From: Peptococcaceae bacterium BRH_c4a
Lineage (GTDB): Bacteria > Bacillota > Desulfotomaculia > Desulfotomaculales > Desulfocucumaceae
Assembly: GCA_000961585.1 (NCBI GenBank)
Contig: LADN01000043.1
Coordinates: 107,958-171,957, forward strand
Reading direction: 5' to 3'
Length of the DNA stretch: 64,000 bases
Under the pieces are notes generated by a model, which saw only the letters and a program-made list of their open reading frames with translations, did no database searches and was not told the origin of the DNA. A program made the translations under genes and the position numbers. Below, in pieces: positions 16,927 to 26,562 of the stretch (positions within the stretch are counted from its first letter, which is position 1; each line of letters begins with the position of its first letter).

Positions 16927-18450
16927 TTAAAGGTTAATGTTGGAGAATTTTCTGTGAGGCCTGACCACGGTCTTACCTTCCAGCAGGTCCAGGGCCGCGC
17001 AGATCTTCCTTCTGGTCTCCGCAGGCATGATCACGTCGTCAACATAACCACGCTGGGCTGCAAAGTACGGGTTTTCATAAAGGTCCCGGTATTCATGAAT
17101 TCTTTTGCTCCTGACCTCCTCCGGGTTCCCGGCATTTTTGATTTCCCTGGCAAAAATGATGCTGGCGGCGGTTTCCGCCCCCACCGAGGTAACCGTGGAC
17201 TCGGGCCAGGCAAAGACCAGGTCGGCCCCGGTATCCTTGCAGCACATGCCGAGGTAGGCGCCGGCAAAAGACTTGCGCACCATCACGGTAACCTTGGGCA
17301 CGGTGGCGTCGATATAGGCATACAGCATCTTGGCGCCGTGCCTTAAAATGCCTTTCCACTCCTCATCGGGGCCAATCATGAAGGCCGGAGTGTCATGGAT
17401 ATTAACCAGCGGAATGTTGAACAAATCGCAAAACCTGACAAACCTGGCCACTTTATCTGCGGCGTCGCAGTCAATCACACCGCCCATCCAGTCGGGCTGG
17501 CTGGCCGCCACACCGGTGCTGCGCCCGTTGAAGCGGGCAAAGCCGATGATTACGTTTTTGGCAAAATACGGCATTATTTCAAAGAAGTAGCCGTTGTCAA
17601 CAATGCGGCGGATTACCTTGTGCATGTCAAAAGACACCATGGTGTTTTCAGGGATCAGATCGTTCAGTTCGGGAACCATTCTGTAAGGGTCATCGCCGGC
17701 ATTCACCCGGGACGGTTTTTCCCTGTTGTTCTGGGGCAGGAAAGCGATCAATTCCTTGGCCCTGTCCAGGCAGTCCCGGTCGTCCTCCGCCACCACGTGG
17801 GTGCAGCCCGACCTCACGGCATGGGCCTGAACGCCGCAGAGAGCCGCCAGGTCTGTCTCAGCCCCCAGCTTTGTTTTAACCGGGGCAGGGTCGGCCGTCC
17901 CCAAAAAGCCAGTTCTGCGGCACTGGAAGACGAAGTCCTGCATTACCGGATAAAAGGCCTGATTGCCCAGGCAGTGCCCCATCAGCAACGCCAGCTGCGG
18001 AATAATACCGGAAGCCAGGATCTGGGATTTCAACAGCCCGGCATGGGCCTCTATGTCCGTATCTTCCTGCGGCCCAGCAGCGCCGGAGTCCTTCATGCCC
18101 ACAAAGGGTATGCCCATTTCCCTGGCCATATCTACAGCCAGGGAAAGCTTTTTGCAGTGGCAACCGCCACAGGCGCCGGGCGGGCGGGTATGGTCCTCCG
18201 CTGCCGCCATGACCATTCTGCCGTTAACCCTGCCATATCCCGCCAACACGCCTGCCGCCGCTTCCTCCCCGCCGGCTGCGCAAGAAGCGGTAAGGTGTTT
18301 TATATGCGATCCTATTTCCGTAAAGGCGCCCGGGTCAAAAAAGTATTCTATTCTTTCCCGGGCAGTCCATTTACCGGCCCCGTCCATTTCCCCGCCCGCA
18401 TGTCTGATTTCCTCTCTTCCGGCAGCCGGTTCCTGATAAGGTTTACTCAT
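16927..18450 (-). CDS. Acyl-CoA carboxyltransferase (MmdA/PccB/GcdA family)
   Basis: A protein of about 507 aa with the two crotonase-like halves of biotin-dependent carboxyltransferases. The N-half shows AAEDHTRPPGACGGCHCKK and MKDSGAAGPQEDTDIEAH, the C-half WMGGVIDCDAADKVARF, IHDTPAFMIGPDEEW and RKSFAGAYLGMCC. It moves CO2 between biotin and an acyl-CoA such as glutaconyl-, propionyl- or methylmalonyl-CoA. Biotin carrier and membrane subunits are not in the window. Glutaconyl-CoA decarboxylation would fit the lower benzoyl-CoA pathway, but this is inference. Start MSKPYQEP at 18450 chosen; support from the ribosome site is weak (GAGG). Confidence 0.8.
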   Translation of the reverse strand: MSKPYQEPAAGREEIRHAGGEMDGAGKWTARERIEYFFDPGAFTEIGSHIKHLTASCAAGGEEAAAGVLAGYGRVNGRMVMAAAEDHTRPPGACGGCHCKKLSLAVDMAREMGIPFVGMKDSGAAGPQEDTDIEAHAGLLKSQILASGIIPQLALLMGHCLGNQAFYPVMQDFVFQCRRTGFLGTADPAPVKTKLGAETDLAALCGVQAHAVRSGCTHVVAEDDRDCLDRAKELIAFLPQNNREKPSRVNAGDDPYRMVPELNDLIPENTMVSFDMHKVIRRIVDNGYFFEIMPYFAKNVIIGFARFNGRSTGVAASQPDWMGGVIDCDAADKVARFVRFCDLFNIPLVNIHDTPAFMIGPDEEWKGILRHGAKMLYAYIDATVPKVTVMVRKSFAGAYLGMCCKDTGADLVFAWPESTVTSVGAETAASIIFAREIKNAGNPEEVRSKRIHEYRDLYENPYFAAQRGYVDDVIMPAETRRKICAALDLLEGKTVVRPHRKFSNINL

Positions 18451-18516
18451 ACAGCGGCCTCGCATTGAAATTTCTTTACAAGTTCAGACCTTCTCCGCAC
18501 CGTGTTGGCATAGGGC

Positions 18517-20112
18517 CTAAGCAACTCTAAATTTTTCCGTCGCTCGCTGCAATTCCTGCACCGTCATGAACAGACTCTCGGCATGCGAACGCATTTCCTC
18601 CGTCGAGGCGTTCTGTTCCTCGGTGGTGGCGGCCATATTTTGAATGCCGGCAGACATTTGCTCCACGGAAGCCGCCACGTTTTGAAACCCCCTGGCCACT
18701 TCCTGCACCTGGTCGATGATACCGGAAAACATTACGCTCGTTTCCGTTATTGCCTGCAACCCGGTCTGGATGGCGCTGCTGTTGTTTTGAACAGCCACAT
18801 TCGTGGATGCCAGCTCTTTTTGAACATTTTCCATCAGGCTGCCGATCTCCTTTACCGATCCCCCTGACTGTTCGGCCAGGCTGCGCACTTCATTGGCTAC
18901 AACAGCGAAGCCCCTCCCGTGTTCACCGGCGCGGGCCGCCTCAATAGCGGCGTTTAAAGACAGGAGATTAGTTTGTTCGGCAATCTGCCCGATAACATCC
19001 GTTACTTTTGACACCTGGCCAGTGGCGGCGCCCAAACCGTCAACCGCCTTCTGGATAATGTCCACAGTATTTACTATGTTCTTCACACTTTCATTGACGA
19101 CCCGGATGTTGGTTACTCCTTCTGAGGCTATACTGCTTATTTTCTGTGCGACATCCGACATTGACTGCATATTTTGAGAAACATTCTCGGCAGTTGACGC
19201 CATTTCCGTAGTCGTGGTCGCAACCTGGGATAAGCCTTCAGATATTTGCCGGGTGTTTTGGGAGAGGATGTCGGCAACCTCGGTTGTACTGACCGAAGAG
19301 GTTTTGACCGTGGCGAAAACCTGCCCCAGGCGATCCATTAAACGATTGAAATAGTAAGCTATTTCACCTGTTTCGTCAGTGGCGAATAGCGGTAGGCGTA
19401 CTGACAGGTCTACCTGCTGCTGATCCGCTTTGCTCAGTTCCTTTCGCAATGGCTCCAGCGTTTCTGTCAGGGATCGGACAAGATAATAAACGGAAACCAG
19501 CGAAGACATTGACAGCAAGGCCATCACCAGCAGTATTTTCGTGACAGTGACGGAGGTTTGGGGAGTGACCTGGGCGATACCGGTAGCCACGGGCATAACC
19601 GCCAGCGTTAAAACAAGAACAGAAAAGCACAAGCCCAGTTTGCCTCTTATGGTCAAGCTCAGGCCGCCGGTTTCAGCAAAAGACAGACCGGCCACAGAGG
19701 CTTCGAGTATGCGCTGCGCTTGGATCAAAAAAGGGAGGGAAAGGCTGAACAGGGCAGGGAGCCCGCATAAAGAGCTTGCCACGATCAATCCGGTGGAAGC
19801 CCATTCCTTATTAAACACGCCTGATATTGGGCCAATAATTGCGTAGATCAAGAATAACAGCATCTGCACATAAAAAAACTGCATGGTTATTCCCCCTGCC
19901 TGGCGTTGGTCAAGCTTTGGTATAATGTAGAAATTAAAATGTATCAGCGCCGATCCAATTATGATGGCGATGAACGCCAAGGTCAAGGGCGAAGTGAGAA
20001 CTTGGCCGACCTGCCATAGATTTAAAATTCCGCTAAGAACTGCTACGACCAGCCACATCAGCGGACCGCCCACATAGATCGCCATAATATATAAATTTAT
20101 TTTGATTTTCAC
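18517..20112 (-). CDS. Methyl-accepting chemotaxis protein with multi-helix membrane sensor
   Basis: A 531-aa transducer whose N-terminal 215 residues form about six hydrophobic helices with almost no extracellular domain, followed by HAMP and a signalling domain ([43 protein letters not shown]). Such receptors usually sense within the membrane or respond to energy or redox state. The C-terminus ends ATEKFRVA without a docking pentapeptide. GTG start after GAGGAGATG. Unlike the other two chemoreceptors here, which have extracellular helical domains. Confidence 0.9.
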   Translation of the reverse strand: MKIKINLYIMAIYVGGPLMWLVVAVLSGILNLWQVGQVLTSPLTLAFIAIIIGSALIHFNFYIIPKLDQRQAGGITMQFFYVQMLLFLIYAIIGPISGVFNKEWASTGLIVASSLCGLPALFSLSLPFLIQAQRILEASVAGLSFAETGGLSLTIRGKLGLCFSVLVLTLAVMPVATGIAQVTPQTSVTVTKILLVMALLSMSSLVSVYYLVRSLTETLEPLRKELSKADQQQVDLSVRLPLFATDETGEIAYYFNRLMDRLGQVFATVKTSSVSTTEVADILSQNTRQISEGLSQVATTTTEMASTAENVSQNMQSMSDVAQKISSIASEGVTNIRVVNESVKNIVNTVDIIQKAVDGLGAATGQVSKVTDVIGQIAEQTNLLSLNAAIEAARAGEHGRGFAVVANEVRSLAEQSGGSVKEIGSLMENVQKELASTNVAVQNNSSAIQTGLQAITETSVMFSGIIDQVQEVARGFQNVAASVEQMSAGIQNMAATTEEQNASTEEMRSHAESLFMTVQELQRATEKFRVA

Positions 20113-20274
20113 GTTAACATCTCCTCGTTACAGAACCGGACTTGCCCTACTAAGGCAGCCGGCTCTTCATACTATCCTTGCGAAGCAGAGTTACCGTTGT
20201 AAGGCAAACGGGTTAAAACCGATAATCATATTCCTGTTTACTACCCAGCCATTAACAGGTAAGATGCCGGTATG
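20113..20274 (-). promoter_or_regulatory. Leader region of the membrane chemoreceptor with a hairpin
   Basis: On the minus strand a GC-rich imperfect hairpin (GCCGG/CCGG with TGCC/GGCA arms, about 20134-20164) lies 25 bases before the ribosome site. Further upstream are GGTAACTCTGCTTCGCAAGG and a second pairing segment (AACCCGTTTG region). It may be a structured leader. It does not match a riboswitch class I can name. Confidence 0.3.
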
Positions 20275-20832
20275 TTACCCGCCTATTGCACTGCTTGCTT
20301 CCTCAAGGGAAGCAAATCCTAATTGCTTGTATATCAAGCCATATACCTTTTCAGACAGGTTTTTACCTTTTTCCAAAGCCACCATCAAATTCTCGTAATA
20401 AAGCATTATTGTTTTGTCCGAGTACGTTTCTATTTCCACTTTTAAGTACCTGGCAAAGTTTGACCCGCCAGCCTGTTCGGCGCCCTGGGAAATGACGATT
20501 GACGGGTATTTTTTGCGCACTTCCGCCTCCCATTGCTCCTCAATTTCAACAATCCGGTTAATCAGAGGGTTGGTGTTTATCGGCGGGATTATGCTGTCCA
20601 TTCGCGCATACTTTACGGTCATAAGATTAATGTCTTTCCGGGCTGCGGCGAAAAGATCCTCCAGGTACGACTCCAGCGCCTCCCTGGACCACATGGCAAA
20701 ACCACTGCCCCGGACAAGTTTGAATCCGTCAGCATTTTCCTGGCAGTCCACAGGTTGATGGGTGGGTACATTCAGGAACATATTCAGCTCAATCTCCAAA
20801 ATCTTATTTATCAGTTCGCTGTTATCGGCCAT
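20275..20832 (-). CDS. DUF4125 family protein
   Basis: 185 aa from ATG at 20832, which follows AGGAGGTGAATGTAAG; a longer reading to 20997 runs into fumarase debris and is rejected. Visible landmarks of the family are FLNVPTHQPVDCQE, an aromatic W-S-x-E-x-L-E-S-Y-L-x-D-L stretch (MWSREALESYLEDLFAAAR), NLMTVKYARMDS and an acidic helix VEIEEQWEAEVRKKYP. No membrane segment or metal site is evident. The function of DUF4125 is unknown to me; it lies between the chemoreceptor and the fumarase genes. Confidence 0.75.
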   Translation of the reverse strand: MADNSELINKILEIELNMFLNVPTHQPVDCQENADGFKLVRGSGFAMWSREALESYLEDLFAAARKDINLMTVKYARMDSIIPPINTNPLINRIVEIEEQWEAEVRKKYPSIVISQGAEQAGGSNFARYLKVEIETYSDKTIMLYYENLMVALEKGKNLSEKVYGLIYKQLGFASLEEASSAIGG

Positions 20833-20855
20833 CTTACATTCACCTCCTGCATATC

Positions 20856-20972
20856 TTAAATTCTTTCCCCCACCGATCGCAGCGGCGCTTCCTTGGCCAG
20901 CAAGGCCGCCTTTTCCTGGGTGCCTACAATGCCGACCCCCACCAAAACGGGCGGGCAGGAATTGCCTCCTGT
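20856..20972 (-). pseudogene. C-terminal remnant of Fe-S fumarate hydratase alpha subunit
   Basis: One minus-strand frame reads [20 protein letters not shown] followed by [17 protein letters not shown] and a stop. This is the end of the alpha subunit (Cys ligand in SCPPV) of class I Fe-S fumarases and tartrate dehydratases. Only about 38 residues remain. It sits downstream of the beta subunit gene, whereas alpha normally precedes beta, so a deletion or rearrangement occurred. Confidence 0.7.
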
Positions 20973-21022
20973 CAATAATGGAGATAAAGGTGCGCATAAA
21001 CTATGCAACAAGCAACCTCTCA

Positions 21023-21577
21023 TTACTTGCTGGTATAAATTTTGGCGCTTTCCGCATAAAGATCCCCACCCAGCACATCATTTACCACGATCACCGGCAA
21101 ATCTTTCACCACCAGTTCACAGACGGCCTCATCTCCCAATTCCGGATAGGCTATAACCCTGCACGACTTGACGGAACTGGCGATTAGAGCCGACGCACCG
21201 CCCACGGCGGCGAAATATACCGCCTTGTGTTTTTTCAAGGCATTAATCACTTCGGGAGAACGGGATCCTTTTCCAATCATGCCTTTTACTCCATGGTCAA
21301 TAAGTAGAGGAGTGTATGGATCAAATTTTTCGCCGTTGGAGGGGCCTGCCGACCCGCACATATGTCCAGGTTTAACCGGCGAAAATGATACGTAGAATAA
21401 AACCTGGTAGGCTATTGGAAAGGGTAATTTTTCGTTCTTCCTCAACGACTCCACCATTTTTTTGTGCGCCTCTTCCTCCGCCGTATAAATAATCCCGCTT
21501 AACAACGCCCGCTGCCCTATTCTCAATTTTTCCACTATCGAACTGTATAAAGGCGTGGTCAATTTAATTTGTGACAT
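21023..21577 (-). CDS. Fumarate hydratase class I beta subunit (Fe-S hydro-lyase)
   Basis: 184 aa, the normal size for a separate beta subunit. Motifs [45 protein letters not shown] and [12 protein letters not shown] are those of fumarase/L-tartrate dehydratase beta. ATG follows AAAGGAGGTAAC. The beta subunit needs an alpha subunit carrying the 4Fe-4S cluster; only an alpha fragment is seen here, so a partner elsewhere is required. Fumarate is the co-substrate of benzylsuccinate synthase, which may explain its place beside the bss/bbs genes. Confidence 0.85.
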   Translation of the reverse strand: MSQIKLTTPLYSSIVEKLRIGQRALLSGIIYTAEEEAHKKMVESLRKNEKLPFPIAYQVLFYVSFSPVKPGHMCGSAGPSNGEKFDPYTPLLIDHGVKGMIGKGSRSPEVINALKKHKAVYFAAVGGASALIASSVKSCRVIAYPELGDEAVCELVVKDLPVIVVNDVLGGDLYAESAKIYTSK

Positions 21578-21701
21578 CTTGTTACCTCCTTTTGCTGTTA
21601 ACTCAAAAGCCAGCAGGGTAACGCCGGCGGGTGGTCACAAACGGCAGGTCAGTTATGCCAGACCATATTCTCTAAATCAGCAAAATTAAAGCTCCATTGA
21701 A

Positions 21702-21749
21702 GAATCGGGCCCCAGCATTATCACCGCTATTATCGCTGAGGCCCGATTC
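21702..21749 (-). terminator. Long hairpin at the end of the bss/bbs unit
   Basis: GAATCGGGCC and GGCCCGATTC form a perfect 10-bp stem, extended inward by CAGC/GCTG. It lies between the second bssC-like gene and fumarase beta. A weak T-rich stretch follows on the minus strand, so it may terminate or protect the long transcript. Confidence 0.6.
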
Positions 21750-21783
21750 GGCAACGGACTCGGAGTCAAAAGCTTAATCTAAG

Positions 21784-21978
21784 TTATGTCTCTACAATAA
21801 ACCTGGGGATGAAATATGGACAGTTGTCCGCTATATTTCTGTTCACAACTGGCTTAGACAACCAAAATGAACCCTTGTGATCCACTTCTTCCCTTATACA
21901 ATCGGCCTTACCGGGCATGTAGTCATCAGTATTTTCAGGCACTGGAAAAAAATACCGGCAATTATCGCAATAAGCCAC
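21784..21978 (-). CDS. BssC-like small Fe-S subunit, second copy
   Basis: 64 aa, paralogous to BssC at 33798-33983. Shared features are the N-terminal CxxC (YCDNCRYFF), CIREEVDHKG, the FWLSKPV segment and a C-terminal Cys (NCPYFIPRF), giving four cysteines for a HiPIP-like 4Fe-4S cluster as in the beta/gamma subunits of fumarate-adding enzymes. GTG start after GGAGGGGG. It ends the bbs gene run, 12 kb from bssA. It could replace BssC under some condition or serve a second fumarate-adding enzyme elsewhere. Confidence 0.75.
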   Translation of the reverse strand: MAYCDNCRYFFPVPENTDDYMPGKADCIREEVDHKGSFWLSKPVVNRNIADNCPYFIPRFIVET

Positions 21979-22014
21979 TATTAATACCCCCTCCGCTGCC
22001 TTTTATTTTATAAA

Positions 22015-22785
22015 CTACCTGCCTTTATATTCCGGAGCCCTCTTCTCAGCAAAGGCTTTAAACCCTTCTTTTCTATCTTCGGTGTCGCGCAGAATACCCC
22101 ACATTAAATGAGAAAATGCGATGGAGTGTTCAAGAGGCAGATCCCTTCCCAAAACCGCCGCCTGCTTGGCCGCTTTAACGGAAAGCGGCGCATTTGAAGC
22201 AATCCTTTTTGCGTATTTCATGGCCACACTCATTAATTCCGCCGGTTCTACAAGATCACTAATTAAACCAATCCTATAAGCTTCCTCAGCGTCAATCATC
22301 TCACCCGTTAAAAGCATCTTCATGGCTATAGACTGCGGTATTGCCCTGGGGAGACACTGGGTCCCATTCAACCCGGCAAGGCTGGCCACCTTAACCTCAG
22401 TCAACCCGAATGTAGCCTTTTTCGATGCTATTCTTAGATCACATTCCAAAGCCATTTCCAAACCGCCGCCGATCGCATAACCATTTATAGCGGCAATTAT
22501 CGGCTTCCACATTTTCATATACGGAATGATCGGCTGTCCTTCGTTCAAATATATGGAAGCCATACATTCCGTAGGCGGAGGGGTTTTTTTCATGTCCGTT
22601 CCGGTGCAAAAAGATTTTTCTCCGGCGCCGGTCAGGATCGCCACCCGGATATCCCGATTTTCCTTGACTTCCGTCCATATTCCTTTAAACTCTTCCAGTG
22701 ATTCCGGATCCAGAGCATTCATGGCCTCCGGCCTGTTTAATGTTATAATCGCAACATGACCCTCTTTTTCAAAAAGTATGCCCAT
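22015..22785 (-). CDS. bbsH: BbsH, E-phenylitaconyl-CoA hydratase
   Basis: A 256-aa crotonase-fold protein with GYAIGGGLEMALECD and GLTEVKVASLAGLNGTQ, so both catalytic Glu positions are kept. In the bbs pathway BbsH hydrates E-phenylitaconyl-CoA to the 2-(hydroxy-phenylmethyl)succinyl-CoA intermediate. The assignment rests on place: it is the last gene of a run whose order equals bbsABCDEFGH of Thauera. ATG at 22785 follows AAAGGAGTAAC; a longer frame to 22836 overlaps bbsG and is rejected. Confidence 0.82.
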   Translation of the reverse strand: MGILFEKEGHVAIITLNRPEAMNALDPESLEEFKGIWTEVKENRDIRVAILTGAGEKSFCTGTDMKKTPPPTECMASIYLNEGQPIIPYMKMWKPIIAAINGYAIGGGLEMALECDLRIASKKATFGLTEVKVASLAGLNGTQCLPRAIPQSIAMKMLLTGEMIDAEEAYRIGLISDLVEPAELMSVAMKYAKRIASNAPLSVKAAKQAAVLGRDLPLEHSIAFSHLMWGILRDTEDRKEGFKAFAEKRAPEYKGR

Positions 22786-22816
22786 TTTAGTTACTCCTTT
22801 CAATAATGGTAATTTA

Positions 22817-24016
22817 TTACATTTCAAACAGGTCATAACCCTTATTCTTTTTCAATAATTCCCTGGCCACCAACCAGCGGTGAATTTCCGAGGGACCTTC
22901 CACAATACGTAAAATACGCACCAGCCGGTAAATATATTCTATCGGCATCTCTTTGCTCAAACCGAGCCCTCCGTGGATTTGTATGGCGCGGTCCGCCACC
23001 CGGGTCAACATTTCGGTGGCGTAAACTTTAACCATCGCCGCTTCCAGGCGGAGATCCTTTATTCCCTGATCCGCCTTCCAGCACGCATGATAGGTCATAA
23101 GGCGCGCTGCATTAAGTTCCATCGTTGAATCGGTAATCCACCATTGAATAGCCTGACGATCAGCCAGAGGTTTGCCGAATGTATGCCGTATGTTAGCCTG
23201 TAGAATCATAAGCTGGATAAGCCTGTCCGCCATGCCCAGGCAACGGGCGGCCAGCTCCATTCTGCGGACACCGAAGCGATTCTGCAATGGCACGAACGCC
23301 TGGCCGACTTCACCCAGCACCTGACGATCATCAAGCTCCACATTATCATAAATAAGCTCATACGTTTGCATCTCGCCTATACTGGGAATATTTCTGCCAA
23401 TAGTAAATCCGGGTGTCCCCCTATCCACAAGAAATGCGGTAAAACCACCTTTTTTGCCTTTATTCCTATCATTTACAGCGATGGTAATAAAAAAATCGGC
23501 CTTGGGCCCGAAGCTGATAAATATTTTCGTGCCGTTTAACACCCATTTATCACCGCGGCGGTCCGCCCTCAAACTGATGTTGCTGGCGTCACTACCGGCA
23601 TTGGGCTCCGTCATGGCCAGCGCAGAGGTTTTTTTAGCGTTAACGTACGGCAATAAATATCTTTCACGCTGGTCCTGGCTGCAACATTCCACCAGATAAT
23701 TAAGGTTCGGCGCATCCGGCGGCAGCGTAAACGGCACAATCGACCTGTTCAATTCCTCTACCACCAAACACTTAGCCAGGTGCCCCAACCCCTGCCCACC
23801 ATACTCTTCCGGGACTTCTATGCCCCACAGCCCCAATTCTTTCGTCTTTTCCAGCAGCTTTTTTTCTTCCTCGGGAGGCAAAACGGGTGTATCGGTCAGC
23901 CCCCTGCTTGCTTCACGCTCAATAACGGTTGTTTCCAAGGGCATAATCTCACGCTCGGTAAATTTACGCACCATATCCTTCAACATGACATACTCTTCCG
24001 GCAATGAAAAATCCAT
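22817..24016 (-). CDS. bbsG: BbsG, (R)-benzylsuccinyl-CoA dehydrogenase
   Basis: A 399-aa acyl-CoA dehydrogenase. FAD/substrate motifs ALAMTEPNAGSDASN and WVLNGTKIFISFGP are present, and the catalytic Glu occurs in RIVEGPSEIHRW near the C-terminus. BbsG oxidises (R)-benzylsuccinyl-CoA to E-phenylitaconyl-CoA, giving electrons to ETF. It sits between the CoA-transferase pair and bbsH, as in known toluene operons. ATG at 24016 with AGGGAGG seven bases upstream; a TTG two codons earlier is too close to that site. Confidence 0.87.
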   Translation of the reverse strand: MDFSLPEEYVMLKDMVRKFTEREIMPLETTVIEREASRGLTDTPVLPPEEEKKLLEKTKELGLWGIEVPEEYGGQGLGHLAKCLVVEELNRSIVPFTLPPDAPNLNYLVECCSQDQRERYLLPYVNAKKTSALAMTEPNAGSDASNISLRADRRGDKWVLNGTKIFISFGPKADFFITIAVNDRNKGKKGGFTAFLVDRGTPGFTIGRNIPSIGEMQTYELIYDNVELDDRQVLGEVGQAFVPLQNRFGVRRMELAARCLGMADRLIQLMILQANIRHTFGKPLADRQAIQWWITDSTMELNAARLMTYHACWKADQGIKDLRLEAAMVKVYATEMLTRVADRAIQIHGGLGLSKEMPIEYIYRLVRILRIVEGPSEIHRWLVARELLKKNKGYDLFEM

Positions 24017-24068
24017 GTACAATCCTCCCTACATTAAATTTTTTTTAACCTGACACTAAAAACCTGAT

Positions 24069-25298
24069 TTAATCTAAAATACCTTCCGTCTTTAAACTGT
24101 TAAATTCATCGTCGCTCATTTGCAGCAATCCTTTTAGGACTTCTTCCGTATGCTGGCCGAGAAGAGGTGCCGGGCTGTGCAATTGCGCAGGCGTCCGGGA
24201 CATCACGAGCGGCGAATTATTGTAGGCGCTCAATCCCATTTCCGGGTGATCCAGATAAACCCAGTTGCCTCTGGCGTTCAGTTGCCGATCCTCGAGAACC
24301 TCCTTTGCGTCATATAGAAGTCCTGCCCGAACCCCGGAGTTTACCAGCCTTTCGGTCAAATCCCCGCCGTTTTGAGCCGCCGTCCACTCTTCAATTTTCT
24401 CATCCAGTTCATCCTGGTTTTTCAGCCTGTTTTCATTGGTGGCATATTTTCCATCCTCAGCCCACGACGGGCTGCCCATGGCATCCTTCAGCGTCTTCCA
24501 TTCATTGTCGCCGAACACGGCAATGGCGATCCAGCGTCTTTCACCCTTTACTTTATATACTCCATGCGGGGCCGTATCCAGATGGCGGTTTCCCATCCTT
24601 GTCTGAATGTTGCCGTTAACGGCGTAATCCATTACTGCAAGGGGGCTGACAGAAATAGCTGCTTCCGATTGCGGCATTTCAATGTACATCCCCTCACCGG
24701 TCTTCCTGCGGTGCCTTAGTGCGGCAACAACGGCATAAGCGGTGTGAGTGGGAACGGCCACATGGTCCGTATAATTTGTCCCGGTGCCAAAGGGCTCCTT
24801 GTCCGGAAAACCGCTCAGGTGATTAAACCCGACCAGAGCATTCAACGTAGCGCCAAAACCCATATAATTGCTATGGGGCCCTGTAGATCCCTGCATCGAC
24901 ATGGTCACAAAAATAATATCAGGCTTTATCTTTTTTACGTCTTCGTATCCCAATTTCCACTTTTCCATTACCCCCGGCCTGAAATTATTTATTACCAGGT
25001 CACTTTTTTCAATCAACCTTACGACTACTTCCCGGGCCCTTGGGTTTTGCATATCAAGCGATATGCTTTTTTTGTTCGGGTTGCGGTTACTATAGTAACC
25101 GCTCCGCTCGGTTCCCGGTATCCCGTCCTTGTACGGGCCGGCCAGACGCAATATTTCCGGACGCTTTTTCGTCTCTATGCGGATTACCTCCGCCCCGTAT
25201 TCCGCCAGAAATCTTGTTGTAATCGGACCGGCGCCCACCCATGAAAAATCCGTAACCCTTATTCCTTCAAGCGGTTTCTTTGCCAATTGCCACACCAC
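24069..25298 (-). CDS. bbsF: BbsF, subunit of succinyl-CoA:(R)-benzylsuccinate CoA-transferase
   Basis: A 409-aa class III (CaiB/BaiF) CoA-transferase. The start region LEGIRVTDFSWVGAGPITTR, DLVINNFRPGVMEKWKLGY and a candidate catalytic Asp in GTNYTDHVAVP are visible. In toluene degraders the two subunits BbsE and BbsF transfer CoA from succinyl-CoA to (R)-benzylsuccinate. It overlaps bbsE by 32 bases, indicating translational coupling. GTG start. The E/F letter follows gene order. Confidence 0.85.
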   Translation of the reverse strand: MVWQLAKKPLEGIRVTDFSWVGAGPITTRFLAEYGAEVIRIETKKRPEILRLAGPYKDGIPGTERSGYYSNRNPNKKSISLDMQNPRAREVVVRLIEKSDLVINNFRPGVMEKWKLGYEDVKKIKPDIIFVTMSMQGSTGPHSNYMGFGATLNALVGFNHLSGFPDKEPFGTGTNYTDHVAVPTHTAYAVVAALRHRRKTGEGMYIEMPQSEAAISVSPLAVMDYAVNGNIQTRMGNRHLDTAPHGVYKVKGERRWIAIAVFGDNEWKTLKDAMGSPSWAEDGKYATNENRLKNQDELDEKIEEWTAAQNGGDLTERLVNSGVRAGLLYDAKEVLEDRQLNARGNWVYLDHPEMGLSAYNNSPLVMSRTPAQLHSPAPLLGQHTEEVLKGLLQMSDDEFNSLKTEGILD

Positions 25299-26520
25299 CT
25301 TCCAGCAAGGAGTTGATTTCTTCAGCCGAGTAACTCAACTCCTTCAATATTTCAATTGTATCCTGGCCGAAGGCTGGCGCCGGCCTGTTCAATTGCCACT
25401 TAAGCTTTTCTGTTTCATACGGGGCTCCGGGATAATGTATTTCTGCGTTTAATGAATCATGGCGGAGCGTCTTGAAAAATTGCCGGTACTGTAATTGCGG
25501 GTTCTCATAAATATCTTTGGGATTGCTGACCGGAAACACACAGCACTTTCTCCGCTGACTTTCCTCATACAGATACATCTTGTTGCGATTTAACGCAAAC
25601 GGCAAGAAAATCTTATTGAACATTTCCTTGGACTCTTCCTTTTTGCGGTGGGCAGGTTCGGCCCACTCATCCCGGAGAAGCAGTTCCGCTCCCTCAACCT
25701 TCTCATCTATCAACCAGTGAACGAAAGGATCCCACAAATAACGGTTTTTACCCATGGCCGCCATGATGTATACATACCCGTCCTTGCACGGATATGTTCC
25801 GTAACCGGCTTCCAAACCGCCGCTGCTCCTGCGTATAATTTTTTCCAGGTCATAATATTGCGCCGCATTTTCCAACGCCGTGGTTACACAAGCCTGTATG
25901 GAAACATCTACAAACTGGCCTTCCCCGGTTTCTTCGGCATGGTACAGCGCAATCATACTGCCCATTGCCGCATACTGTGACGCCATCATATAGGCTTGAT
26001 CGCCATATGCGCGGGATGGCTTGTCGTCGCCAATCCCGGCCAGATATAAAAAACCGCCCATTGCCGAACATACCATGTCCGACGGCAACCGATCCTTATA
26101 CGGCCCGTCTTTCCCGAATGGAGTAATGGCTGTATATACAAGTTTTGGATTGATCCGGCTCAACCGGCCATACCCCACTCCCAATTTATCCATATAGCCC
26201 GGGGGGAAATCTTCTAATAACACATCAGTGTTATCAATTAATCTTAATAACACCTCCCTTCCTTTTTCAGTTGTTATGTCCAACACCAGCCCCCGTTTAT
26301 TGGTGTTAAGATACAGATAGCGCAAACTGCCTTCCTTATTTGGAACATTTGAATAAAAGGGTCTGCTGTACCTGTCCGGATCACCTCCGGGCAACTCGAC
26401 ATGTATCACATTTGCACCCAAATCTGCGAACAACTTGCCCGCATATCCGCCGACCTCACCGGAGAATTCAAGCACATTAATATCCGACATAGAGGTATTG
26501 CTGACAGCATCAAACTTCAC
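25267..26520 (-). CDS. bbsE: BbsE, subunit of succinyl-CoA:(R)-benzylsuccinate CoA-transferase
   Basis: A 417-aa CaiB/BaiF family protein: DINVLEFSGEVGGYAGKLFA, DVLLEDFPPGYMDKLGVGYG, and SRAYGDQAYMMASQYAAMG, where the Asp is the likely acyl-accepting residue. GTG start after GGAGGGAAAG. It forms the transferase with the overlapping bbsF. Both partners keep an Asp at the usual catalytic position, so either or both may be active. Confidence 0.85.
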   Translation of the reverse strand: MKFDAVSNTSMSDINVLEFSGEVGGYAGKLFADLGANVIHVELPGGDPDRYSRPFYSNVPNKEGSLRYLYLNTNKRGLVLDITTEKGREVLLRLIDNTDVLLEDFPPGYMDKLGVGYGRLSRINPKLVYTAITPFGKDGPYKDRLPSDMVCSAMGGFLYLAGIGDDKPSRAYGDQAYMMASQYAAMGSMIALYHAEETGEGQFVDVSIQACVTTALENAAQYYDLEKIIRRSSGGLEAGYGTYPCKDGYVYIMAAMGKNRYLWDPFVHWLIDEKVEGAELLLRDEWAEPAHRKKEESKEMFNKIFLPFALNRNKMYLYEESQRRKCCVFPVSNPKDIYENPQLQYRQFFKTLRHDSLNAEIHYPGAPYETEKLKWQLNRPAPAFGQDTIEILKELSYSAEEINSLLEGGVAIGKETA

Positions 26521-26562
26521 GTTTAACTTTCCCTCCTTATTCTCAGTGGGATAAACCGGATA

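Noticed and set aside
17395..18468. 357-aa plus-strand frame opposite the carboxyltransferase
   Set aside because: A shadow of a GC-rich gene; the opposite strand carries clear family motifs.
20113..20274. Cyclic di-GMP riboswitch upstream of the membrane chemoreceptor
   Set aside because: A hairpin with AGCCGGCTGCC resembles the 3' part, but the conserved GGCAAAC and GGACGCAAAG segments are not found in the right order on that strand.
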